NCBI GenBank assembly: GCA_902461995.1
Contig: CABQAA010000172.1
Coordinates: forward strand, 1-5,298
Length of the DNA stretch: 5,298 bases
Direction of reading: 5' to 3'
Origin: an uncultured Oscillospiraceae bacterium
GTDB taxonomy: Bacteria > Bacillota > Clostridia > Oscillospirales > Acutalibacteraceae
Part shown: positions 1 through 5,065 of the stretch, one piece after another
How positions within the stretch are numbered: position 1 is the first letter of the stretch
Layout of the letters: each line of letters begins with the position of its first letter
The notes under the pieces: model-generated
What the model was told of the DNA's origin: nothing
The model's database searches: none
Seen by the model: the letters and a program-made list of their open reading frames with translations, nothing else
Translations under genes and position numbers: made by a program

Positions 1-21
1 ATCGCCGGACCCGATTTTTTT
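1..21 (+). terminator. Possible 3' half of an intrinsic terminator cut by the window edge
   Basis: The window opens with a GC-rich stretch (1-14) followed at once by seven T (15-21). This is what the descending arm and U-tract of a Rho-independent terminator look like. The ascending arm would lie left of base 1, so the pairing cannot be checked here. If correct, an upstream plus-strand gene ends just before the window. A minus-strand reading frame also crosses these bases, so the call is tentative. Confidence 0.3.
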
Positions 22-66
22 GTCCCGTCTTATCAGCCGGCCGTCCCGCTGATCTTTATTACCTAT

Positions 67-170
67 ATATAGAGATACAAGAAATGGGGATCCGTTTCGC
101 CGCATGGTACATCCCCTATATGGTCTGATAAATTGGAAATTCATCGAGCTTTAGAATATTATCTCTATAT
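67..170. repeat. 11-bp inverted repeat enclosing a smaller hairpin
   Basis: ATATAGAGATA at 67-77 is the exact reverse complement of 160-170. Between the arms, GGGGAT (86-91) pairs with ATCCCC (111-116), and that helix can be lengthened by two A-T pairs across a bulged T at 117. The arms are AT-rich and 82 bases apart, so this may be chance in biased sequence. If transcribed, it would fold into a nested hairpin. No direct repeats of an insertion-sequence type border it. Confidence 0.3.
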
Positions 171-378
171 TTTGTATAAATATTTATGCTAAAGTGGTCG
201 AACAAACGATAAAACAGGGGTATATAGACCTTTTTTCGGCTCAAAACGGGGGTTACAATCCTGTAACTTTTGTCTGCTTGCACAAAATTTCCGTAAAAAC
301 ATGCAATCTCTTTTTGGAATGGAAAAATTGTTAGGAAATGGAATATAACGAGACGAATTGTACCAAACTAAAGCTGGA

Positions 379-522
379 GATCCGGTAAACCGTGGAGGTT
401 TCGTCGAAAATCCTGAAACCATAGGCTGATGGAAACGAGGCCGAACCCACGGAAACCATCCGCTGAAAGGGCGGCTGTTTTTTGTCGAATCCAGCCTATG
501 TTTGTGCATTTTTTACAAATAT
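379..522 (+). ncRNA. Candidate structured RNA element of unknown class
   Basis: Several complementary blocks are packed together. CATAGGCTG (420-428) pairs perfectly with 492-500, and the helix can gain three A-T pairs (416-418 with 501-503) across a bulged C. CCGTGG (390-395) pairs with CCACGG (447-452), and flanking GAT/GGT blocks (379-386) pair with ACC/ATC (455-460). GGTTTC (397-402) can instead pair with GAAACC (415-420). Bases 498-505 can also pair with 515-522, which competes with the first helix. A T6 run lies at 478-483 after a weak 4-bp GC hairpin (460-463 with 471-474). I compared it by memory with the c-di-AMP, c-di-GMP, TPP, FMN, SAM, glycine and T-box motifs and saw no convincing match. 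No upstream promoter is clear, so transcription is unproven. Confidence 0.25.
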
Positions 523-539
523 GGACATAAAAACGCGGT

Positions 540-568
540 TTGACAAGGCGATTTGGTGTGCGTATAAT
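540..568 (+). promoter_or_regulatory. Perfect-consensus SigA-type promoter for the G5/3D-domain gene
   Basis: TTGACA at 540-545 and TATAAT at 563-568 are both exact consensus hexamers, separated by exactly 17 bases. The run before the -35 (508-533) is A/T-rich, as in an UP element. Transcription should start near base 575, giving an untranslated leader of about 83 nt. Confidence 0.9.
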
Positions 569-603
569 ACAAGGCGGCACCAAAATCCGGATGAATCCGC
601 AGT

Positions 604-625
604 GCTTTTGCCCCTTTGCAAAAGC
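604..625 (+). promoter_or_regulatory. 8-bp hairpin in the 5' leader of the G5/3D-domain gene
   Basis: GCTTTTGC (604-611) is the exact reverse complement of GCAAAAGC (618-625), with a 6-nt loop. It ends 12 bases before the Shine-Dalgarno site at 638. No T-run follows, so it is not an intrinsic terminator. It could stabilise the mRNA 5' end or serve as a binding site. A TTG (616-618) straddles the loop and stem, a further reason not to use it as the start codon. Confidence 0.5.
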
Positions 626-637
626 CGAAAGAAAACC

Positions 638-645
638 GGAAAGGG
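638..645 (+). promoter_or_regulatory. Ribosome binding site that fixes the start at 658
   Basis: GGAAAGGG lies 12 bases before ATG 658. The only longer in-frame option, TTG 616, has no purine-rich site before it and sits in a hairpin, so the ATG is preferred. The spacing is a little long. Confidence 0.6.
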
Positions 646-657
646 TTGGTTACAACC

Positions 658-1716
658 ATGAAGACATGCAAAGACGTCCTGTGCCGCGTTGGCCGTCAGG
701 CCCTCCGCATTCTGCGCAGCCGTCTGCTGGCGGTATCGGCTCTGGCCGCCGCCTGTGCGATGATGGTGACGTATGTGACGGTTCATATGCGGGCGGTGAC
801 GGTCGTGGACGGTGATGTCAGCCGGGTAGTCATGACCCTCAGCCATACCCCTATCGCCGTATTGGAAGATGCCGGCGTCGCCCTGGGCGGGCAGGACGTC
901 ATGCGGGTCAATTTGGAGCAGGACATCATCGAGATCAGCCGCGCGTATCCCGTGAGCGTCACCGTCGACGGGATGACGATCATCCTGCAGATGACTCAGG
1001 GTACGGTACAGGACGCGCTCGATCTCGCCGGTGTGGAGCTTGGGCCTTTCGATAAGGTGGGCGCCGAATTGACGGACGCCGTCGGTCCCGGCACCAGCCT
1101 GCAGGTGGAACGGGTTTCCTATAACGAATATACCAAAACCGCGTCTGTAGATTATAAAACCACCGTGAAATACTCGAATTCCCTCGACCGCGGCCAGACA
1201 AAGGTCATCCAGTCGGGCCGGAAAGGGGAAAAAACGCTGATCTACCGCGACTGCGTGGTAGACGGCCAGGTCGTCGATACGGTTCTGGTCTCTGAAACCG
1301 TGACGACGGAACCGGTTGAGCAGATCAAGCTGGTGGGCGTGGGCGGCAATATGCCCATGTCGCCCATACCCGACAGTGTGGAGCTGGACGAAAACGGCAT
1401 TCCAGTCCACTATAAGAAGGTTCTGACCGGTTCCGCCGCCGCCTATACCTGGTACAACACCCCGGAAGGCCAAACAACGGCGACCGGCAGGAAACCTCAG
1501 GTGGGCAACGTCGCGGTCGATCCCAAAATCATTCCTTACGGTTCCAAGCTCTTCATCATGTCCGCGGACGGCAAATACGTCTATGGCTACGGTATCGCGT
1601 GCGATACGGGCGGCTCTGTCCGGAAAGGCATCATTATCGCCGACCTATTTATGGATACGGTAGAGGAATGCCGCATCTTCGGACGGCGGGATATCGTGAT
1701 GTATATACTGGAATAA
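658..1716 (+). CDS. Membrane-anchored or secreted DUF348-G5-3D domain cell-wall protein (YabE-like)
   Basis: The protein has 352 residues. A positively charged N-terminus is followed by a hydrophobic segment at about 22-43, read as a signal anchor or uncleaved signal peptide, so the rest lies outside the membrane. Two DUF348 (ubiquitin-like) repeats follow at about 46-95 and 97-150, with the typical AL..AGV and VLEDAGV turns. A G5 domain covers about 150-228. The C-terminal 3D domain covers about 257-349 and carries the three family aspartates at D288 (AVDP), D316 (ACDTGG) and D329 (ADLF), ending in the usual VMYIL strand. The 3D fold resembles the catalytic barrel of MltA lytic transglycosylases, and proteins of this architecture (B. 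subtilis YabE; related to resuscitation-promoting factors) are thought to cleave or remodel peptidoglycan. Hydrolase activity here is inferred. The linker at about 229-256 is rich in Pro and acidic residues. The gene stands alone between its own promoter and a strong hairpin. The domain call is very secure. Confidence 0.92.
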   Translation: MKTCKDVLCRVGRQALRILRSRLLAVSALAAACAMMVTYVTVHMRAVTVVDGDVSRVVMTLSHTPIAVLEDAGVALGGQDVMRVNLEQDIIEISRAYPVSVTVDGMTIILQMTQGTVQDALDLAGVELGPFDKVGAELTDAVGPGTSLQVERVSYNEYTKTASVDYKTTVKYSNSLDRGQTKVIQSGRKGEKTLIYRDCVVDGQVVDTVLVSETVTTEPVEQIKLVGVGGNMPMSPIPDSVELDENGIPVHYKKVLTGSAAAYTWYNTPEGQTTATGRKPQVGNVAVDPKIIPYGSKLFIMSADGKYVYGYGIACDTGGSVRKGIIIADLFMDTVEECRIFGRRDIVMYILE

Positions 1717-1720
1717 TCAA

Positions 1721-1759
1721 ACGGCCCTGCGGAAGTCTCCGCAGGGCCGTCGGCCTTTT
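1721..1759. terminator. Strong 13-bp terminator hairpin, probably bidirectional
   Basis: Bases 1721-1733 and 1738-1750 form a perfect 13-bp GC-rich stem with a 4-nt loop, starting four bases after the stop of the G5/3D gene. On the plus strand the T-run is poor (TTTT at 1756-1759 inside CGGCC). On the minus strand the stem is followed by TTTGATTATT, so it can also stop transcripts coming from the right. A second small hairpin (1751-1755 with 1761-1765) follows directly. Confidence 0.8.
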
Positions 1760-1774
1760 CGGCCGCATCGATAC

Positions 1775-1805
1775 AAAAAGCGGCCCGTCGGTTGACAGGC
1801 CGCTT
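1775..1805 (-). terminator. Intrinsic terminator of the Crh-like gene
   Basis: On the minus strand AAGCGGCC and GGCCGCTT (1798-1805 with 1778-1785) form an 8-bp stem with a 12-nt loop, followed by a T5 run (1779-1775, overlapping the end of the stem) and GTAT. It lies 12 bases past the stop codon at 1818. The hairpin at 1721-1750 gives a second stop in tandem. Confidence 0.75.
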
Positions 1806-1817
1806 CTTCTGCGATGT

Positions 1818-2066
1818 TCAGGAAGGGGACTCCGCCGCTTCCCGATAGGGACGGATGCGCTCCGCAAAATCCCCGCCGTCCTCCGGGCAGTGCGCCCGCA
1901 TTTCGATGGGCTTGGATAAATCGAGGCTGAACAAGCCCATGATGGATTTCGCGTCGATCACATAAGGCCCTGAAATCAATTCGACTTTAAAATTCATTTC
2001 ATTGCAGATGCTGACGAAGGCTTTCGCCTCCACCACGGTTTCAAAGCGTACATTCGCTTTATACAT
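1818..2066 (-). CDS. HPr/Crh-like protein lacking the phosphocarrier histidine
   Basis: The 82-residue product matches the HPr fold in length and in its central block DAKSIMGLFSL (38-48), the hallmark around regulatory Ser46 of HPr and Crh. Aligning without gaps back from this serine (Ser41 here) to the HPr active-site loop, the position of His15 is Thr10, and the whole HARP loop is replaced by TVVE. It therefore should not carry phosphate in the sugar phosphotransferase system. It resembles B. subtilis Crh, which also lost His15 but is phosphorylated on Ser46 by HPr kinase and works with CcpA in carbon catabolite control. Whether this protein binds a CcpA-like regulator is inference. Similar His-less HPr-family proteins are, as I recall, common in Clostridia. 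The start is supported by AGGAAAGGA 9 bases upstream. The gene is monocistronic, convergent with the wall-protein gene and divergent from mtaB. Confidence 0.82.
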   Translation of the reverse strand: MYKANVRFETVVEAKAFVSICNEMNFKVELISGPYVIDAKSIMGLFSLDLSKPIEMRAHCPEDGGDFAERIRPYREAAESPS

Positions 2067-2075
2067 GCCCGCTCA

Positions 2076-2084
2076 TCCTTTCCT
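2076..2084 (-). promoter_or_regulatory. Ribosome binding site of the Crh-like gene
   Basis: On the minus strand AGGAAAGGA ends 9 bases before ATG 2066. A 12-base perfect palindrome (2088-2099, GCTGTGCACAGC) lies just upstream. A palindrome of that length is expected about once by chance in a window this size. Confidence 0.7.
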
Positions 2085-2158
2085 GCTGCTGTGCACAGCC
2101 TCACGATTCCGTCAAAAACGTCAAAACAGCGCGTTCGCTCTCCTGATCCGATAATCTC

Positions 2159-2209
2159 AAAAAAGTATCGCATCTTATTCCTCTGCCGCAACCGGCATCG
2201 AAAAGATAC
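2159..2209 (-). promoter_or_regulatory. Possible attenuator-like hairpin in the leader of the Crh-like gene
   Basis: On the minus strand GTATC (2209-2205) can pair with GATAC (2169-2165), directly followed by six T (2164-2159). Inside the loop TGCCG and CGGCA form a 5-bp stem closed by GTTG. The arrangement resembles a weak terminator placed about 50 nt after the predicted transcript start and 93 bases before the start codon. The outer stem is only 5 bp, so this may be coincidental. Confidence 0.25.
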
Positions 2210-2224
2210 CCGTAATCGTTTTTT

Positions 2225-2253
2225 ATTATAGCCAGTTTATTCGAGGAAAACAA
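2225..2253 (-). promoter_or_regulatory. Promoter of the Crh-like gene (minus strand)
   Basis: On the minus strand a perfect TATAAT (2230-2225) sits 17 bases after TTGTTT (2253-2248), which matches three of six consensus -35 bases. Transcription would start near 2218, giving a leader of about 150 nt. That is long for a small monocistronic gene. Confidence 0.6.
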
Positions 2254-2277
2254 CCGGGAAACAAAACAAAGTGTCCA

Positions 2278-2306
2278 TTGAAAAGCGTCAACATTTCGAG
2301 TATAAT
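2278..2306 (+). promoter_or_regulatory. SigA-type promoter of mtaB
   Basis: TTGAAA (2278-2283) and a perfect TATAAT (2301-2306) are separated by 17 bases. The predicted start is near 2313, giving a leader of about 49 nt. Its -35 lies only 24 bases from the -35 of the divergent minus-strand promoter, so a regulator binding between them could affect both. Confidence 0.85.
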
Positions 2307-2348
2307 GTAAAATTGAGTCTATGTACAGTGTGCAGGAGAAATCCGGAG

Positions 2349-2357
2349 AGGAGGGGG
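2349..2357 (+). promoter_or_regulatory. Strong Shine-Dalgarno supporting the GTG start of mtaB
   Basis: AGGAGG (2349-2354) within a longer purine run ends 7 bases before GTG 2362. This makes the non-ATG start credible. Confidence 0.85.
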
Positions 2358-2361
2358 ATCC

Positions 2362-3681
2362 GTGCAAGCCCTTTTTTATACCCTGGGATGCAAGGTCAAC
2401 CAATATGAGACACAGGCCATGATGCGGCTGATGGCGGAAAACGGCTATGAAACAGCCGAATATCTCCCGGGATCCCCGGATATCGGGGACGGCGTCATCG
2501 TTCTCAATTCCTGCACGGTGACGGGGGAAAGCGACCGGAAGCTGCGGCAGCTCTTGCGCCGCTGCCGCCGTGAAAATCCGCAGGCCGTGCTGGTGCTCAC
2601 CGGATGCATGCCCCAGGCTTTCCCGGAAGAAGCCGAGGCTTTCCGGGAGGCCGACATCGTTTTGGGCAACGCTGCCAGGGCGGCATTGCCCCGGTATGTC
2701 CACCAATACGCCGCCTTCGGCCACCGGATCGTGGATATCCCGGCCCACGGCAAATCGTTTGAAAATCTCTCCATCGATGCCTTTCAGGGCCGCACCCGTG
2801 CGTTTGTCAAAATCGAAGACGGCTGTGACCGATTCTGTTCCTACTGTGTTATTCCGCGGGCGCGGGGCCGGGTGCGCTCAAAATCGCTCGGGGACCTGCG
2901 GGACGAGCTTAGGACGCTGGCCGCGCGGGGATACCGGGAAATCGTACTCGTGGGCATCAACCTGACGGCCTACGGCAAGGATACGGGACACACCCTGTGC
3001 GATGCGGTCGAAATCGCCTGCGCCGTTTCCGGAATCGACCGGGTGCGGCTGGGGTCTCTGGAGCCCGACTGCCTGACCCCGGACGTGATCGCGCGGCTGG
3101 CCTCCCCCGCCTGCGCGGGACTCTGCCCCCAGTTTCACCTGTCCCTGCAAAGCGGCTGTGACGAGACGCTTTCCCGGATGCGGCGGCGCTACACCACCGA
3201 CGAGTACCGCCGGGTCTGTCTGGAGCTGCGGGCGGCCTTCCCCGGATGCGCCCTGACCACTGACGTGATGGTCGGATTCCCAGGCGAAACCGAGGAGGAA
3301 TTTGAACAATCCCGCCGGTTTGTGGAAGAAATCGCGTTCGCCCGGGTGCATGTTTTCGCCTATTCCCGCCGGGCCGGCACCCCCGCCGCCACGGCCCCTG
3401 GACAGATTGCCCGGGCGGAAAAGGCCAGACGGGCCGAGCGCATGGCCGAAACGGCGGCCGTTGGCCGGGATGCTTTCGCTGCCGCCCATGTCGGCCATAC
3501 GGTAGAGGTCCTCGTCGAAACGCGGGACACTCCGGGGATCGCAGAAGGATACACCCCCGATTATCTGCCCGTCCGCATCCAGGCGGAAGACAGCGCCCTC
3601 CCCGAACCCGGCACGATCCTTTCGGTACAACTGACGGACGCGGCGGAGGGCCTATGCACGGGGCTCCCCGCCAAATCGTGA
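2362..3681 (+). CDS. mtaB: tRNA (N6-threonylcarbamoyladenosine(37)-C2)-methylthiotransferase MtaB
   Basis: This 439-residue radical-SAM enzyme adds a methylthio group at C2 of t6A37, giving ms2t6A in tRNAs that read ANN codons, which steadies codon-anticodon pairing. The N-terminal methylthiotransferase domain has the three cysteines for the auxiliary iron-sulfur cluster at C10 (LGCKVNQYE), C51 (NSCTVT) and C82 (TGCMPQ). The radical-SAM core carries C155, C159 and C162 (GCDRFCSYCVIPRARG). A C-terminal TRAM RNA-binding domain covers about 372-427, with GYTPDYLPV. The LGCKVNQYE opening and SYCVIPRARG are typical of MtaB and separate it from MiaB and RimO. Length is close to B. subtilis YqeV. 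All six cluster cysteines are present, so it should be active in the cytoplasm. It starts with GTG behind a strong ribosome site. No clear terminator follows, so some read-through into the helicase gene is possible. Confidence 0.95.
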   Translation: MQALFYTLGCKVNQYETQAMMRLMAENGYETAEYLPGSPDIGDGVIVLNSCTVTGESDRKLRQLLRRCRRENPQAVLVLTGCMPQAFPEEAEAFREADIVLGNAARAALPRYVHQYAAFGHRIVDIPAHGKSFENLSIDAFQGRTRAFVKIEDGCDRFCSYCVIPRARGRVRSKSLGDLRDELRTLAARGYREIVLVGINLTAYGKDTGHTLCDAVEIACAVSGIDRVRLGSLEPDCLTPDVIARLASPACAGLCPQFHLSLQSGCDETLSRMRRRYTTDEYRRVCLELRAAFPGCALTTDVMVGFPGETEEEFEQSRRFVEEIAFARVHVFAYSRRAGTPAATAPGQIARAEKARRAERMAETAAVGRDAFAAAHVGHTVEVLVETRDTPGIAEGYTPDYLPVRIQAEDSALPEPGTILSVQLTDAAEGLCTGLPAKS

Positions 3682-3685
3682 CGTC

Positions 3686-3714
3686 TTGCCGGTGAGAAGG
3701 GACTATGGTATAAT
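3686..3714 (+). promoter_or_regulatory. Extended -10 promoter of the DEAD-box helicase gene
   Basis: A perfect TATAAT (3709-3714) is preceded by the extended -10 TG (3706-3707), and TTGCCG (3686-3691, four of six consensus) lies 17 bases upstream. The -35 begins four bases after the mtaB stop codon. Transcription would start near 3721, leaving a leader of about 97 nt. Confidence 0.8.
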
Positions 3715-3736
3715 AAAATGAATTCTTGCCGATCCG

Positions 3737-3800
3737 CCGTAAAGAACGGTTTTCACATAAACGGTCCAGAACCACAAATTCGATAAGCCGGCAATGCCGG
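3737..3800 (+). promoter_or_regulatory. Small hairpins in the helicase leader, one next to the ribosome site
   Basis: CCGGC (3788-3792) and GCCGG (3796-3800) form a tight 5-bp stem with a 3-nt loop, ending four bases before the Shine-Dalgarno. An in-frame decoy ATG (3794) is sequestered in it. Upstream, CCGT (3737-3740) and ACGG (3746-3749) can form a 4-bp stem followed by TTTT, and AACGGT occurs twice (3745 and 3760). Long structured leaders are common on RNA-helicase genes, especially cold-responsive ones, but no known motif was recognised. Confidence 0.35.
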
Positions 3801-3803
3801 AAC

Positions 3804-3811
3804 AGAGAGGA
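3804..3811 (+). promoter_or_regulatory. Ribosome binding site that fixes the helicase start at 3818
   Basis: AGAGAGGA ends 6 bases before ATG 3818. The longer in-frame ATG at 3794 would place this site inside the coding region, and that ATG lies in a GC hairpin without its own ribosome site. Confidence 0.75.
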
Positions 3812-3817
3812 ATCAGC

Positions 3818-5029
3818 ATGACCGAAGACATCGCCACATTTGAACAACTGGATCTGACCCCTGAGGTACAGAAGGCTGTCCGCCGGATGGGCTTCTCCGC
3901 CCCTACCCCGGTACAGGCACGCACCATTCCCGCTATGCTGGATGGTCATGACGTCATTGCTAAAGCCCCCACCGGAACCGGCAAGACCTGCGCATTCGGT
4001 ATTCCGCTGCTGGAAAATCTGCGGATGAATGAAATGGATACCCAAGCGGTGGTCATCTGCCCCACCCGGGAGCTCTGCATTCAGATTACCGAGGAACTGC
4101 GCCAGCTTGCGGCCTACCTCCCCGACGTGCGCATCGTGTCTGTTTATGGCGGGCAGCCGATCCAGAAGCAGCTCATCGCTCTCAAGAAAACCCCGCATAT
4201 TCTGGTGGCGACACCGGGCCGGCTGCTCGATCACATGGGCCGCGGCACGGTGTTTCTCGGCAACGTCTATACCGCCGTACTCGACGAGGCCGACGAAATG
4301 CTCAAGATGGGTTTTATCAAAGACGTGCGAAAAATCCTCAACGCTACCCCGGGTGACACGCAGGTGGTGATGTTCAGCGCCACCATCTCCCGCGAAGTGA
4401 TGGACGTGGCGTGGGAATACCAGCATGCGGCGGTGGAAATCACTGTGGAGGCGGAAGGCGATAACCGTCCCCGCATCGCCCAGTTCGGCCTGATTTCCTC
4501 CGGAGACCGGCGGCTGGAGGATATGTGCCGGATCATCGATGAGCTGGAGCTTAAACGGGTTATGGTGTTCTGCAACATGAAGAACACCGTCCGGCGGCTG
4601 GGTGAAAAGCTGCACCGCATGGGCCGCAGCTCCGACGCTCTGCACGGCGATATTCCCCAGGCCCAGCGCAACCGCGTCATGAACGGCTTTCGAGAGGGCA
4701 GATTCGAGATTCTTGTGGCGACCGATGTGGCGGCCCGGGGCATCGACGTGGACGACGTGGAAGCGGTCTTCAACTACGATATTCCGGATGAAAACGAGTA
4801 TTACCTGCACCGTATCGGCCGGACCGGCCGGGCCAAACGCCATGGCGTCGCCTTTACATTTCTGACGCCCGGCGACCGGTTCCGCATCCGGGATATCAAA
4901 AAATACACTCACTCGGATATCCGGGATGTGTCGTTCGATTCGTCCGGCCGTCTGTCTTTGCTCGACGGCTCCTCGGTGAAAGAGCATCTGGAAAACGGGG
5001 ATTTATCGTTTGAGGAACCGGCAGATTAA
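3818..5029 (+). CDS. DEAD-box ATP-dependent RNA helicase
   Basis: The 403-residue protein is a nearly minimal superfamily 2 helicase core. In order it shows the Q motif (F8, then TPVQ with Q33), motif I APTGTGKT (50-57), Ia PTREL (82-86), the GG turn (111-112), Ib TPGR (132-135), motif II DEAD (156-159), motif III SAT (187-189), motif IV around VMVFCN (248-253), motif V ATDVAARGID (301-310) and motif VI HRIGRTGR (331-338). All ATP- and RNA-contacting residues look intact. It should unwind short RNA duplexes in ribosome assembly or mRNA turnover, like CshA, DeaD or RhlE. Only about 50 residues follow the core, ending acidic (EHLENGDLSFEEPAD). The long basic tail of CshA and the DbpA-type RNA-binding domain are absent, so the exact orthologue cannot be named. 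It has its own promoter and a leader of about 97 nt. Confidence 0.95.
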   Translation: MTEDIATFEQLDLTPEVQKAVRRMGFSAPTPVQARTIPAMLDGHDVIAKAPTGTGKTCAFGIPLLENLRMNEMDTQAVVICPTRELCIQITEELRQLAAYLPDVRIVSVYGGQPIQKQLIALKKTPHILVATPGRLLDHMGRGTVFLGNVYTAVLDEADEMLKMGFIKDVRKILNATPGDTQVVMFSATISREVMDVAWEYQHAAVEITVEAEGDNRPRIAQFGLISSGDRRLEDMCRIIDELELKRVMVFCNMKNTVRRLGEKLHRMGRSSDALHGDIPQAQRNRVMNGFREGRFEILVATDVAARGIDVDDVEAVFNYDIPDENEYYLHRIGRTGRAKRHGVAFTFLTPGDRFRIRDIKKYTHSDIRDVSFDSSGRLSLLDGSSVKEHLENGDLSFEEPAD

Positions 5030-5065
5030 ATAAAGATTCCTCGCGATTTTCTACGAGTTTTAAGC

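Larger units (their letters stand above)
22..539. other. Long intergenic region without a convincing gene
   Basis: About 520 bases with no reading frame that has both a good start and protein-like content. Bases 55-360 are clearly richer in A and T than the genes to the right. A minus-strand frame of 106 codons (189-509) has no Shine-Dalgarno before its ATG and recognisable similarity to nothing. Visible structure consists of a 6-bp hairpin (32-37 with 48-53), an 11-bp inverted repeat (67-77 with 160-170), a 6-bp hairpin with a 4-nt loop (252-257 with 262-267), and a cluster of complementary blocks at 379-522 listed separately. Bases 508-533, just upstream of the -35 element at 540, are A/T-rich and could act as an UP element. 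No tRNA or rRNA signature was recognised. Confidence 0.6.

Noticed and set aside
252..271. Hairpin GTTACA/TGTAAC followed by TTTTG as a terminator
   Set aside because: The 6-bp stem is AT-rich and the T-run is short, and no gene ends just before it.
379..503. c-di-AMP (ydaO) riboswitch
   Set aside because: The genomic context suits it, and GCCGAACCC at 440-448 is faintly similar, but the conserved GGGGUGAAUC and GUCAGCUAACC-like blocks are missing and a strong promoter lies downstream of the segment.
189..509. 106-codon minus-strand frame in the first intergenic region
   Set aside because: There is no Shine-Dalgarno before ATG 509, and the residue pattern is irregular with no recognised domain. 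It overlaps the candidate structured RNA, which explains the bases equally well.
616..657. TTG 616 as the start of the G5/3D gene
   Set aside because: No ribosome site precedes it and it sits in a stable hairpin; ATG 658 has GGAAAGGG upstream and gives a normal signal-anchor N-terminus.
496..1473. 325-codon open frame on the minus strand opposite the G5/3D gene
   Set aside because: It is a composition shadow: its product is rich in His, Arg and Gly with no domain, while the plus strand encodes clear DUF348, G5 and 3D domains with promoter and ribosome site.
2088..2099. 12-base perfect palindrome GCTGTGCACAGC as an operator
   Set aside because: About one such palindrome is expected by chance in a window this long, and no second copy or known operator consensus was found.
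2957..4987. 676-codon open frame on the minus strand spanning mtaB and the helicase
   Set aside because: It runs antisense through two well-identified genes and the gap between them. The high GC at third positions removes stops in this frame, and no conserved domain or ribosome site is seen.
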